64,000 bases of DNA. Source: Atkinsonella hypoxylon. Taxonomy: Eukaryota; Ascomycota; Sordariomycetes; Hypocreales; Clavicipitaceae. Positions 20,755 to 31,009 of the stretch are shown in pieces. A program made the position numbers and the translations under genes. The first letter of the stretch is position 1; each line of letters opens with the position of its first letter. Below the pieces are notes generated by a model. That model saw only the letters and a list, made by a program, of their open reading frames with translations. It made no database searches and was not told where the DNA came from. The stretch is taken from contig JFHB01000020.1 of NCBI GenBank assembly GCA_000729835.1, positions 124,001 through 188,000 on the forward strand, read 5' to 3'.

Positions 20755-22698
20755 CTAGTGACCTTTGGACTTGACCCGGATCGGCAGGTCCCTGGTGTCT
20801 TCCGCCGCAGACGCACCATCCTGCTTCTTCTCCCCTGCCCCCGTCACCGTCTTCACAACAGCAGCTGCCTTTTCCACCAACGCGTCCTTGGCCGCCTCGG
20901 CAGCTTTGGCAGCCTTCTTAGCCTTCTTCTTCTCCTTTTCTTCCTGCTTCTTCTTCTTGGCGGCTTCCTCTGCCGCGCGGGATTCAGCACTACCTCCAAA
21001 CTGTGACTTCCACTCCGCCACCTTCTTGTCGTCGATACGCGTGAACAGGTACGCGGCCTTGCCGATCTTGTGGCCACCCTTGAGAAGCGTGGGCTTCCAA
21101 ACATCCGGAATGGAGCCAAGCGTCGCGTTTAGCTGCTTGCAGATGGAGTCGGATGTTGAGGGCATGTATGGCGAGGCAAGAGATGCGAGCAAGAGGCATA
21201 AGTTGAGGGCAAGTCCAATCACAGTCTTGGTCCGCTCAGGCTGCTCGACCAGGTTGGTATTGTCCAGCCTGTACTGGAGCAGGGTGTTTCCCTCGGTGCT
21301 GATCTCCATGAGTTTTCGCACACCAGCACGAATATGGACCTTCTCCATTTCGTCCACGTATTCAGCCAGAAGGTTGTTTATGCGCGCGATCCAGGCAGGA
21401 AAGTCAAAGGTGTCGTCAGTATAAGAGGCGGAGAATTCAGGAATGGTGCCATCACACTTGGCATTGACAAACTTGATGATGCGGTTGACAAAGTTGCCAA
21501 AGTTGGCCAGTAGCTCGCTATTGTTAGCAAAAACAAACGATTGCCACTCAAACTGAGTGTCGGCCGTCTCCGGACGGTTCGACAAGAGGTAGTATCTCCA
21601 AACAGAAGGTGAAATGCCAATGTCCTTGACCTGGTTACCAAAGACACCAATGCCTCGTGACTTGGAGAACTTTCCGTTCTCGTAGTTGAGATACTCCGTC
21701 GTGGACAAGTGGTTTAGCATAGTCCACTTCTCGCCTGTTCCGATCTCGGATCCGGGGAAAATGACTGTGTGGAAGGGCACATTGTCCTTGCCCATAAATT
21801 GGTATAGCGTCACGTCCTCCGGGTTCTTCCACCACTTCTCCCATTCGTCAGTGTAATTAGCCGTGATGGAAGGATATCCGATGCACGCGTCGAACCACAC
21901 ATAGATGACCTTCTTTTCGTAGCCAGGCAACGGAATTGGCACACCCCACTTGAGATCTCTGGTGATACTTCGACCCTCAAGACCCTTGGTAAGCCATGAT
22001 TTAGTGATGGCAGCTCCGTTCGCGGGCCAGCCATGTTTCTTGTGCGCATCCTCGAACCACTTCTCGATCGAGGGCTGGAGCTCATTGAGCTTCAGGAAGA
22101 TGTGCTTGGTATCGCGGGGCACAGGCTGGGCCCCGTCAACCTTGCATCGAGGCTTGATCAACTCGAACGGATCCAAAAGCCCTCCACACTTGTCGCACTG
22201 ATCACCTCTGGCATCTTCATAACCACATTTCGGGCACGTGCCCTCGACGAACCGATCGGCCAAGTATCCATCATGCTTTTCACAATAGGGCTGCGTCGTC
22301 GTGCGCTCCTCGAGATATCCATTCTTGTGTAGTTTCGAGAAGATATCCTGCACAATCTCCGTCTGCTTCTGCGTCGTGGTACGTCCAAAGTAGTCGAAGC
22401 CAATCTCGAACCAGTCATACACCTCCTTATGCTTCTTGTGGAACTCGTCGCAGAGCTGCTGAGGCGTCTGGCCCGTCTCAAGAGCTTTCGTCTCGGTGGC
22501 GGTCCCGTACTCGTCTGTTCCGCAGATGTAGAGTGTGGGACGGCCGCGAAGCTTGCTGAAACGAGAGTAGACATCGGCGCTGAGCACGCTGCCGACGACG
22601 TTTCCCAGGTGAGGGACGTTGTTGACGTACGGCAGGGCAGAGGTAATGAGGATATTCCTCTTGCCCTTGACGGGGAGAATTGGGAATTCAACCGTCAT
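20755..22698 (-). CDS. MES1: Methionyl-tRNA synthetase, cytosolic
   Basis: Intron-free gene of 647 residues. It charges tRNA-Met with methionine for cytosolic translation. Class I signatures are visible: the HIGH-type motif H30-L-G-N and the KMSKS-type motif K-F-S-K-S-R-G near 345. The connective-peptide zinc knuckles follow the order C-E-K-H, C-P-K-C-G and C-D-K-C-G-G (about 140-170). The anticodon-binding helical domain follows (about 380-560), with W-Q-S-F-V-F-A-N-N-S-E-L. The C-terminal 70 residues are Lys/Ala/Glu-rich, a tRNA-binding type of tail. There is no mitochondrial presequence. The ATG is directly before the conserved K-R-N-I-L-I-T-S-A-L-P-Y start. Confidence 0.96.
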   Translation of the reverse strand: MTVEFPILPVKGKRNILITSALPYVNNVPHLGNVVGSVLSADVYSRFSKLRGRPTLYICGTDEYGTATETKALETGQTPQQLCDEFHKKHKEVYDWFEIGFDYFGRTTTQKQTEIVQDIFSKLHKNGYLEERTTTQPYCEKHDGYLADRFVEGTCPKCGYEDARGDQCDKCGGLLDPFELIKPRCKVDGAQPVPRDTKHIFLKLNELQPSIEKWFEDAHKKHGWPANGAAITKSWLTKGLEGRSITRDLKWGVPIPLPGYEKKVIYVWFDACIGYPSITANYTDEWEKWWKNPEDVTLYQFMGKDNVPFHTVIFPGSEIGTGEKWTMLNHLSTTEYLNYENGKFSKSRGIGVFGNQVKDIGISPSVWRYYLLSNRPETADTQFEWQSFVFANNSELLANFGNFVNRIIKFVNAKCDGTIPEFSASYTDDTFDFPAWIARINNLLAEYVDEMEKVHIRAGVRKLMEISTEGNTLLQYRLDNTNLVEQPERTKTVIGLALNLCLLLASLASPYMPSTSDSICKQLNATLGSIPDVWKPTLLKGGHKIGKAAYLFTRIDDKKVAEWKSQFGGSAESRAAEEAAKKKKQEEKEKKKAKKAAKAAEAAKDALVEKAAAVVKTVTGAGEKKQDGASAAEDTRDLPIRVKSKGH

Positions 22699-23240
22699 GA
22701 CAATGTGTTTTGCAGCGGACCCTTTGTGTGTCTTGTTCTTTTCCCGTATGGCTTCGTGGGTTTTTATTTATTTAGAAATAACCGTCTTGTGGTGTCAATG
22801 GGCAGGCGTTATATATCAAGGAGGTGAGAAGCGCAAAAGACAGAGCAAGCGCTGAGTCACCTAAGCTCCGAAATGGAGTTTTGCGCACAGCGACGTGGGA
22901 AGTTGCATGGAGGGGTCGTGCAGCGGGCCCCCCCTCGATTCGATTGACTTGCGATTGGAGGGGCACTTTGCAAGTAAGTACCTTGTACCTCGAAATGCGT
23001 GCTTAACAGACGATCCTCCCGCACGTTTTGTATTATCATTGGTGCAGTTCTCTCCGAATGATGAAAACACCATTTATCATCACGAAAATATGAACCAAGT
23101 TATCAGTTGACGTCGTAATTAGCTTGTCTCCTTTACATGTCTAATAGAATGAGGCATGCCACAGCGTTATCAAGTACATAGCAACTGAGTCACCCTACCC
23201 TCAACGTATATCCTCTATTCGATACACACAAAAACCCAGC
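22699..23240. other. Divergent promoter region MetRS/LTO1
   Basis: About 540 bp between two divergent ATGs. ORFs are short and overlap on both strands; I see no conserved coding frame. Confidence 0.5.
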
Positions 23241-23672
23241 ATGTCCTCCCCAGACCCCTTCGACGACGTCCTCAACCTCGAACAAACCCTCTACCAACGA
23301 GGCTACGCCCAAGGCGTGGCCGACGGCGCCAAAGCAGGCCGCATAGAAGGTCGCCAATTCGGCATGCAAAAGGGCTTTGAGAAATTCCTAGAAAGCGGAC
23401 GACTCGCCGGCCGGGCCATCGTCTGGGCGAACAGGATACCGCCGGAAGAGGCGGCGTCGGACGCTGCATCCGCGGCGCCAGCCAGAGACTGTGCTTTGCC
23501 GCCCTTGCCGCGGAATGCAAGACTGGAGAAGAATGTGAAGATGGTGTATGCGCTTGTGGAGCCGGAGACCTTGTCGACGAGAAACACGGATGAGAGTGTG
23601 CAGGACTTTGATGATAGGGTGAAGAGGGCGCAGGGCAAGGTTAAGGTTGTAGAGAGGATGATAGCAGAGTAA
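23241..23672 (+). CDS. LTO1: Yae1/Lto1 family protein (Lto1-like, ORAOV1 homologue)
   Basis: Single exon, 143 residues. Lto1 with Yae1 recruits the cytosolic iron-sulfur assembly targeting machinery to Rli1/ABCE1, and is needed for ribosome recycling and biogenesis. The N-terminal third carries the family signature: F-D-D-V-L-N-L-E, then glycines every fourth residue in G-Y-A-Q-G, G-A-K-A-G, E-G-R-Q-F-G and G-F-E-K-F-L-E. The ATG at 23241 follows a CA-rich leader. The C-terminal half is a predicted helix with no extra motif. The protein is somewhat shorter than yeast Lto1 (161) and lacks the typical W-terminal end. Confidence 0.85.
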   Translation: MSSPDPFDDVLNLEQTLYQRGYAQGVADGAKAGRIEGRQFGMQKGFEKFLESGRLAGRAIVWANRIPPEEAASDAASAAPARDCALPPLPRNARLEKNVKMVYALVEPETLSTRNTDESVQDFDDRVKRAQGKVKVVERMIAE

Positions 23673-23902
23673 GATGGATTTTACGAGCAATTCCATTTCA
23701 TTTAATTTGGCGTCTGGGTTGCTGTTGATATCGGAATTGGCATTTAGGTTAGGAACATACGCATCTGTGGCATTACGTCTACTATGGAACCTGTAGAAAC
23801 TCTTTTCATTTACCTATTTTCAAAAGAAATAAAACAAAGGGAACCGTCAATGTTCTACGACCACCCAGCTTCTTATGTACAGTAGTTTCACAATGTCTCC
23901 AT

Positions 23903-24676
23903 TTATTGGAAGGTTCGGCAGGGATATCTAATGCAGCGTCAGTACAAATACGTCAAGCAATAACGACAAATGAAAAAACTGCTACTTCAAATGCACGCAA
24001 TCGCAACTCACCCAGAAGGATAGGTATTCTCCTTTGTCAACTCATACTGGTGAACATCCCAGTTCCCCTTCGCCAAGTTCTGCCCACTAGGCAAAGGCGG
24101 CAGCCCATCCACAAACACATCCTTCGTGACATCCCGGGCGCTCTTCTCCAAGCACGTGGCCAGTCCGGTCTCGCCCTCCTCCTGTGCCGCAACAAGCTGC
24201 TTCTCGCCCGCCTCCCCAATCAGCTCGACCTTGGGACTCGCAGCGCTGCCCAGCATCAACAAACTCGCCACATCGGCCTGCTTCATGATGCTCAGCTTGG
24301 GATAGTGCCTGCGGTGATCGCGCTTCCAGTACGGGTTGTCCGCGATGTCGCCGGCGGGAATGGTGACAGGGTCGTCGTAGGCCATCGGGTCGTTGCTGCC
24401 TGGTGCAGGGTTGCGGTAGTACGGGTTCAGCGGAACCCCGTTGGAGCGGTTGGGGTCGATGGAGAGGGCGCGACGTATCGACTCCCATATTCCTGTGGAC
24501 TGAACGGTGTGTTTCTGCCAAGCTATGTCAGTACGGGCTGAAGGAGGTGGAGTCGGTTGCGGGTGCGGGTGCGCATGATGCGGGAATCAAGTCAAAGATC
24601 GTGCGTCAAGAAGGAGCTGTACCTTTGCAATTGAGACGAGGCCGCCGGCCGCCTTGGCCGCCGCCTGAGACGACAT
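23903..24676 (-). CDS. NADH-ubiquinone oxidoreductase 21.3 kDa-type subunit (complex I)
   Basis: Three exons: 24676-24623, 24514-24012 and 23927-23903, giving 193 residues. It matches the fungal complex I accessory subunit called 21.3 kDa in Neurospora. Landmarks are the alanine-rich start M-S-S-Q-A-A-A-K-A-A-G-G-L, S-T-G-I-W-E, I-D-P-N-R-S-N-G-V-P-L-N-P and D-I-A-D-N-P-Y-W-K-R-D-H-R-R. Reading straight on would stop at the TGA at 24008-24010. However, that TGA sits inside a perfect GTGAGT donor, and a TACTGAC branch point and TTAG acceptor follow at 84-bp spacing. I therefore add a 25-nt last exon (C-R-T-F-Q end). The first intron has a weak GTACAG donor. Confidence 0.85.
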
Positions 24677-25254
24677 TTTGACGCTGCGATGGAGAGGGTG
24701 ATTGAGGTGAGGAGTGGTTACTCGGTAGATGGAGGACGGAAATACACTCGCCGTCATTGGGTGTTGGTGTGGGGATTAGCCGATACTTTGCCGGATTTAC
24801 CCTGCATGTACTCCGTAAGTTGATAGAATATTGATTTCAGGCGTAACTGTTCTTCATTCGCGTAGGTTCCCATGATCAGTTGCTTTCCCAATTTCTTAGA
24901 CGCTATAATGGTCATTAGAGTTTGGCATAGAGTTTGGCAAAGAACATGGTTATGGTTTGGGTCACTGCTTGCTGGCACTTTCGTCAATGCTGTCGAGCAA
25001 TACCCATCTCACTAGGTTTACAACGCTCAACTTTGAGAAGCGTCACAACGTAAAATTCATGCCAATTAAGTCTATTACCTCATAACATACCAAAGCCATC
25101 TATAACAATTCCTCACTCAGATCCGAGCCCTATTGACCAATACAGTGCGAATACCATACGTCCATAAGCACAGCCTGTCCCCCTCCCAAGAAAAGAGAAA
25201 AAGAAATAGCCAAGCAATCCACAGTCTGTACAAGAGCAATGAAAACAACAGAAA
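24677..25254. other. Intergenic region upstream of the complex I gene
   Basis: Mixed sequence with no coding-like ORF. It holds the complex I gene promoter and the 3' end of the peroxiredoxin gene. Confidence 0.5.
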
Positions 25255-26106
25255 TCACTTCTTCAGCTCCTCCACCAGAGCCTTTACCCTGTCCACCGTG
25301 GCAGCAGGACCGCCCGCCTCAGCAACAAGCACCTTGCCCTTCTTGTCCACGACAAACACACCGCGCTGCGTGCCCTTGGGATGCTTCTTCAGTCCAATGG
25401 CCGCAATCAGGGTCGCCTGGGGGTCGCATAGCAGCGGGTAGGGAAGCTTCTGTTTCTCCTTGAACGTTGTGTTTGCCTTGGGGGAGTCGGCGCTGAGGCC
25501 ATAGATGGCGAGGCCGTCTGCGGTCAGAGGGGCGTAAGAGTCGCGAAAAAGGCAGGCTTGGGTGGTGCCTAGAGAAACCGACGCATTAGCACATTGTACG
25601 CGTCAGCCTCGATGCAAGTCGCGGGATGTATCGTTGCCGAAACCAGCACGGCGCTGTATCTCAGGGCATTTCTCTCTTCTGAGCGAATATCATGTTCACC
25701 CGTAACTGCAAAGACCACATGAGACCGACCCGTTGAACAGAGACCACTTACAGCCAGGAGTAGAAGCCTTGGGATAAGTAAAGAGCACGACTCCGCTCCC
25801 GCTCTCCTCGACAAGAGCCTTTAAAGTCGTCTTCTTCCCATCATTTGTCTCGATTTCGCCCCCAAAGCCATCAAGGCCGATCACGTCACCGACGGCAACC
25901 TTCTTTGCCGCTGCGGGAGCAGTCTCAGCAGCCTCCGTGGCAGCAAGAGCGGATTCGTCCTTGGACACAGTTTCTTCGTCCTTTTTCGGAGCAGCTTCAG
26001 CAGCCTTTGCTTTGGCGGGTCTGCCAGCTTTAGAGGCCTTCTTTACAGCTGGTGCCGGCGCGGCAGGTGGCTGTGGCGCCTTGCGCTTACGCAACTCCAC
26101 GGGCAT
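25255..26106 (-). CDS. DOT5: Dot5/BCP-type nuclear thiol peroxidase (peroxiredoxin Q)
   Basis: Two exons, 26106-25752 and 25568-25255, give 222 residues. The enzyme reduces hydroperoxides with thioredoxin. The active site is split by the 183-bp intron: T-P-G-C119 is formed across it, followed by T-T-Q-A-C124. This is the BCP/PrxQ spacing of peroxidatic and resolving cysteines. Later blocks are F-R-D-S-Y, G-L-S-A-D-S-P-K-A and L-P-Y-P-L-L-C-D-P. The first 95 residues form a Lys/Ala-rich region with K-R-K and G-R-P-A-K-A-K, resembling an AT-hook plus nuclear localisation signal. That suits the nuclear location of yeast Dot5. Upstream in-frame codons exist, but the ATG at 26106 is followed directly by the basic tail expected. 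Confidence 0.92.
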
Positions 26107-27037
26107 ATTTGGGACGCAAGATCGAAAGTATCGCGACAGCGCAAGGTTAATGAAGGCGAAGGGCGAAAAGACGGGAATAAAACTTGCACTGGGGAAACCA
26201 GCAGGAAGTCGGCGCAATAGAGTTGGTGATTGATGTAAAAGAGCAAAAAAAGATGGGTATGAAAAGGAAAGAAAGAAAAACAACAGCTATTACTGAGAGT
26301 TGAGGGTGAAACTGAGCTCAGCTCGCGCAGATGGCGCAAAGCTGCTTGGGTCCTGGGCGAGGCGGGAGGCGGGACGAGGCACCAGGGAAGAGGGGGGAGC
26401 GATGGGCGCTGGGCTCAACCTCCTCCGGGCTCCTTCCTTCCTTCGCCTGGATTCTCCTCGGCGCGAATCATATCATCACAGCGGGGTGGTATTAATAGCA
26501 CTGAGTGAGTCAAATTCAAGCGTAAGTCTGGACCGTTGGACCGTTGGACCCCCTCCCTCCTCCCCTGCCTGCGCTGTTTTGTGCATTGTGATAATGTGAT
26601 AATAAGAAACAGTCTAGTTTCGTTTTGGTGTGATGCCTGCATGCCGATGCTGGGGTGCATATCAATCATACCCTATAAGGCAGACATGGCATGGCGTTGG
26701 ACGGACGGCACAGGGCGAGCTTGGACCAACAGCAATCTTCGGAAGTTCCGAGCTGGTTTCACTCAGTCACTCACTCGCCTTACGCTCACGCTCACGCTCA
26801 CGCTCAACTCACGCTCAACTCACACTCAACTCACACTCAACTCACACTCAACTCACACCCAATTCCACCTGCTGCTTAGACGCTTCTCACCGCTCCCTGC
26901 CACACGCTTAGTTACTCCCCCTATAAACACAACAAATAAAGGTCTGCACGCCTCTCATGGACCCCCGAGTAAGTTTTCCAGGATACCCCCACTCGCCAAT
27001 TCCGACCCATCACTGAGACCCGCGGACTTAGAAATTC
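26107..27037. other. Intergenic region with TCACGCTCAA-type repeats
   Basis: Holds the peroxiredoxin promoter and a minisatellite (26781-26858). Overlapping ORFs across the repeat are low in complexity. No other coding signal. Confidence 0.5.
26781..26858. repeat. CTCACGCTCAA / CTCACACTCAA minisatellite
   Basis: A hexamer array (GCTCAC repeated about four times) passes into about six copies of an 11-bp unit, first CTCACGCTCAA and then CTCACACTCAA. Confidence 0.85.
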
Positions 27038-27198
27038 ATGGCGCCCGTCGCCGCCTTCGCCATGGCCAGCGTGCTCTTCGTGTAAGGACAAGTAAAAGTC
27101 GGACCTGCTTCAAACCACACATCTAATGGCCACCCACGAGAAACAGATATACAAGGTCGTCCATTAGAGCTGCACGGAGAGAGGCCGGCCGCAGATAG
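27038..27198 (+). CDS. Candidate tiny conserved membrane protein
   Basis: Two exons, 27038-27081 and 27147-27198, with GTAAGG donor and CAG acceptor, give only 31 residues. The start M-A-P-V-A-A-F-A-M-A-S-V-L-F-V is a membrane segment and runs across the intron into Y-T-R-S-S-I-R-A-A-R-R-E-A. I recall very similar starts in short, single-helix fungal proteins with a downstream R-E-A-D-G-G-Q block. Here the frame ends with TAG right at that position, so the gene may be truncated or its last intron misread. The first exon, splice signals and family-like start support expression. The function is unknown. Confidence 0.45.
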
Positions 27199-27744
27199 CA
27201 GACCTACCGACTTCTACGTTCTCTCGGCATTCACGTCTCGTCCGATGATATCCACAGATGTGTAAAATGAGGTTTAATTAGCCACCAGACAACTCCTATG
27301 CTATGTTCCTCAGCGTTAATGCTACAACCATATCCGACTCGTGTGCGGCATCTCGCCGGGTCTCAACTCTTCCGCCGTCCGCCTTCTTACTCTAGGGCTC
27401 GACAACCCCGTTGCTACACAGTCCTACTATATGCATTTTACAGAAACAAAATAAAGCAATCATATTCACGCCATGGCAAGACGTATGTTTGACATGAAGG
27501 AAAAAAAGTCGATCCATGAATGAACTAGATCTGTCTATGCCTACAAGCATTTCTTGTTTCCGAAAGGTATTGATACGGTGCACCTGGTGCCCATTTCGTT
27601 CTTGGGTGAAATATGGAAATATCTGAATACATCAATGTCATGTATGTGGGCGAGGGTATGCGAGTTCCAACAAGAGGTTATGGTTCGTGTCTTCATTCAT
27701 CGCTTACGGGAGGTCATATCCATGACGGACGTAGGGATGGCCAT
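27199..27744. other. Intergenic region before the carrier gene
   Basis: 3' space of the tiny gene and of the convergent mitochondrial carrier. No coding signal recognised. Confidence 0.5.
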
Positions 27745-29075
27745 CTATCGATCCGTTTGTCCGGGCCGTCTACTTTGCCCTTCGGCCTTCAGCTTGTGGA
27801 GGAAGCGCATGACATACTCGTATGTCAACATGGTGACTGTGGCAGCTGGGACGGCCCGCATCATATTGGTCCCCAAGCCAGCATAGAATGCCCGCCAGCC
27901 TTCCTCCTGAAGAATTGTCCTGAACGTCATCACAATGCCCTTGTATTTGCGACTATCGACTGTGGCACCTGTTTTTTCGTGTGCTGGAGTAGTGACGCCT
28001 AGTCCTTGAAGGAAATGTTCCCCTGCTACTGGCCGCCGTTGAGTTTGGAGCCGCGTTCGAATGACCTCGTGCGGATAAGTGGCGCTGCTGGCCAAAATCT
28101 TGGATAAGACTGATGCAGACAATATGCCGAACCAGTGTGCCTCGCCTGCACCTTGGCCCATTCCCTCGCCGGTAAATAGAGTCTTGAGATACTCGTATGT
28201 CGGGAACTGCACGGCTACGTGCGTTAGACCTAAGAGGGCAGGCGTAAGTCCGGAATAGAACGATGCTAAGCCTTCGGAGGTGTACATCTTCTTCGCAGCA
28301 TCAAGAGTGGACCGATAATACCAATGGTGGTTCAATGTCGGTCTCGCTGTGGGAGTGTTGCCGGGTTTTGGATACATGTAATGGGCGGCGTGGTCTGCTG
28401 CTGGAGAATGGCTCTGTGACATGAGTCGGGTCTTGATGACCCATATGGGGTTCGTAACAATCGTGCTGCTCCCGCCAGCAATAATGGAAGACCAGAAATT
28501 GATGAGATGCGGGTTGTCTGTTATGAGGTCAGCATCGAGCATTTCCTCCCGATGGACTGTGCAAAGCAGCACCGCGATTTGTCGTAGCCAAGGAGGCTCG
28601 AGAAAGATAAAAAGGACGTACCGGAATAGTGAGCCATCCAGACTTTGCTCTTGTTGTACACTGTAAACCAAACGGCCCAAGTCGGTAAGTATCCCATGAC
28701 AATCGGACCCAAGCCACGATACATGCCCCGAATTCCTTCTTCTCGCCATATGACACGAGAGGTTCCTACCAGGCCATTATACATCTTTGGTTGTCCAACA
28801 TGACGGCCATCTTGTAGCACTCTGTACATGCCCTGAGCTTGGAGTTTGGTCTTGATGACGTCAAGAGGACAGGTGACAACTCCAGAGGTGAAGCCGCCTA
28901 CGGCGCCAGCAACGGCGTTAAACTGAGTGTCAGATGCAGAGACGGCCCATTTTTGTAGAGGGGTCACAGCCCCGGTTTGTTGCATTGGAAAGTCGGCCGA
29001 AGGTCGATATGAGGTCGTTGCATGTTCTGGTGACGAGGTAACCCTGCCTGGCTCAGCGGATTGATCGTGAGACAT
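27745..29075 (-). CDS. Mitochondrial carrier, NAD+/pyrimidine-nucleotide transporter type (Yia6/Ndt1-like)
   Basis: Two exons, 29075-28622 and 28517-27745, give 408 residues. Six helices in three repeats carry the carrier signatures P-L-D-V-I-K-T-K, P-I-W-V-I-K-T-R and P-H-E-V-I-R-T-R. The tryptophan in the second signature is typical of the NAD, FAD/folate and pyrimidine nucleotide branch. Length and sequence feel closest to the NAD+ carriers Ndt1/Yia6, which import NAD+ across the inner membrane; FAD or folate carriers are the alternative. The intron (28518-28621) joins A-H-Y-S to D-N-P-H-L-I-N-F. I chose the ATG at 29075; the frame is open further upstream, but that part contains a poly(A) run and looks non-coding. 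Confidence 0.85.
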
Positions 29076-29396
29076 CACACGGTGGTCGCCGTACGAGATG
29101 AGGCTTGCTCGAGCTGCAGTCGCCGATGACGCTGATGGATCGAAAAGAGAATGCAAATGATAGCAGATAATTCCAAACGTGAATCCGACCTGGGGCTGAA
29201 ATTGGGGGCAAGCCTGAGATTTGTCTGCGCGCAAGGCTCGTAAACATCCCCCTCCCCGAACGGTCGGTCGTGTCCAAGTCGTGCTCGGCTTTTTTTTTTT
29301 AAATGGCACAGGCCGACCAGGCCAGATGGGCGGAGCAGAGCCGTACTGCCGGCTAAAGGAATGTGATGAGAATCACAGCAACCCCGGATATTGCTG

Positions 29397-29520
29397 TTCT
29401 TGTTCTTGTTTGCTGTTGTTGTTGCCGCTTGTCGTTGTGTCGTTGTGCCGTCGTCGCCGTCGTCGCCGTAGTCAGCAGTAACAATAGCAGCAGTGGCAGT
29501 AGCAGCAGTAGTAGTAAATG
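29397..29520. repeat. Trinucleotide-rich simple sequence
   Basis: Successive blocks of TTG, GTC/GCC and AGC/AGT units upstream of the carrier gene. Confidence 0.8.
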
Positions 29521-29915
29521 TAAGAAATACTACGGAATACGCCCATGCATTCGAGCCGATGCCGGGTGAACAGGGACCAGACGGATACTGCGGGGAACGC
29601 AACGAGACGCACCCGCAGCGACCTTTTCCCACTTCCTTAACAAGCAGCGCTTGCCATTGGTTTCGGACGAAAGCGGAACAGAATATGCGTGCACGCGCAG
29701 CGGGGACGAGATTGATGTGAAGGAAGGCGTCGGTCGGGCGAGGGAGGCAGCTATCAGACTGGCAGAGGGTATATCATCTGCGGCCGGCGGGCGAGGCGTG
29801 GGGGTTTTTCCAGTTCTCGCGAGAAGCACGCAGAGTTGGAAGGCGACGAATGATGTTTGGCAGAAAGCGGTGGTCGGCGGAAACAGGACTGGGAGCAGTG
29901 GCTACTGCCTTCAGC

Positions 29916-29952
29916 CTAGGTACCTACCTACCTACCTACCTACCTAGGTAGG
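29916..29952. repeat. CTAC array flanked by CCTAGG cores
   Basis: CCTAGG, then about five CTAC tetramers, then CCTAGGTAGG. This is the longest member of the CTAGG palindrome family in the window. Confidence 0.85.
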
Positions 29953-31009
29953 CAAGGACATCTAGTAGTTAGTTACCATCTAGTACTAGATGAAACTGGG
30001 TGGGGTATCTAGCGTCAGAAGCGCCTTGGCGCATGTGGACAAGCAAGCTTGAGGAGCGTGGTCGGGACCATCCATGTAGACCAGGCGCTGGCCAAACTTT
30101 ACTCGATGCCAAATGACGACTGGCACAGGTACAGCTCTTATATCGGTAATTGACGCCCCCCAATCCGCGTCTCTGTTCACAAGTGTGGTCAACAAGACAT
30201 CAAGAACCTGTGGCGAATGGCCAATCGACCATCGACTGTCGACTGGGAGCTGAATAAAGTTTTCGGCCCTGCACTGCAGTCCGTCGGACTCCATTGGTAC
30301 AAACACTACACTCCGTCAAGGCTGCATCAGGGCATGCGTACTTGGATGGCGGCCAAAAGTCAAGCTCGGGTGTACGCATAATCGATGGCCACTTGATTAT
30401 CTTTAAAAGACAGTAGTCAATCTATGTTTACACTGTAATGGCTCTGCTGTGCTCCGCGCCCGCGGATGAAGGGACAAACTGTCCCTCCTCAAGCCATGAT
30501 TACTAACGAAAACCGCAGGTGGTGCCACAGGTGGTGGTGTCACAGGTGGTGTCATCTCTGACTGAGGTTTCGGCTGAACCAAAGGATCATGCGGATTCCT
30601 GATTCCTGCATCTTCCCGCCGACGCCTGCACAGCAGGAAAAGCGATAACAGGCGACAGCTGGCTGCCTTGGCTGGAAGGGTCTCCAGGTGATGTCACAGG
30701 AACGTGACCGACAGCTCCAAAATGCGGCATCTTCCATATAATGCGAACAGAAGCGATCAAGATCCGTGAAACCGAATGAGGTGCATTTGGTTCAAGCATC
30801 TGACGCACAAACGGTCAGACTATCATTCATCACGTGCACCATTCGACCTCCCACACCATTTGCCGCCCCCACGTGACGTCCCGGACCACTCCCCAATCAC
30901 TGTCGCCGCATTAGTTACCGTTGCATCCCGACAGAAAGAAAAGCAGCACCAAGAAGAACTCGCCCCATCGTCACTGTCGTTCCCCCTCCCGTCCCAGAAC
31001 ACCGCCATC

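Larger units (their letters stand above)
29076..31009. other. Large divergent intergenic region with trinucleotide and CTAGG repeats
   Basis: 1.9 kb between the carrier gene and QCR7. It contains a run of T at 29290-29300, Gly/Ser-like trinucleotide repeats (29397-29520: TTG, GTC and AGC units), a CTACC array closed by CCTAGG at both ends (29916-29952) and a duplicated GGTGG..CACAGGTGG block (30520-30552). ORFs over the trinucleotide array are simple-sequence artefacts. Confidence 0.5.

Noticed and set aside
28521..29309. N-terminal extension of the mitochondrial carrier to 29309
   Set aside because: It begins with a poly-Lys run from a poly(A) tract and includes promoter-like sequence; the ATG at 29075 gives a normal carrier N-terminus.
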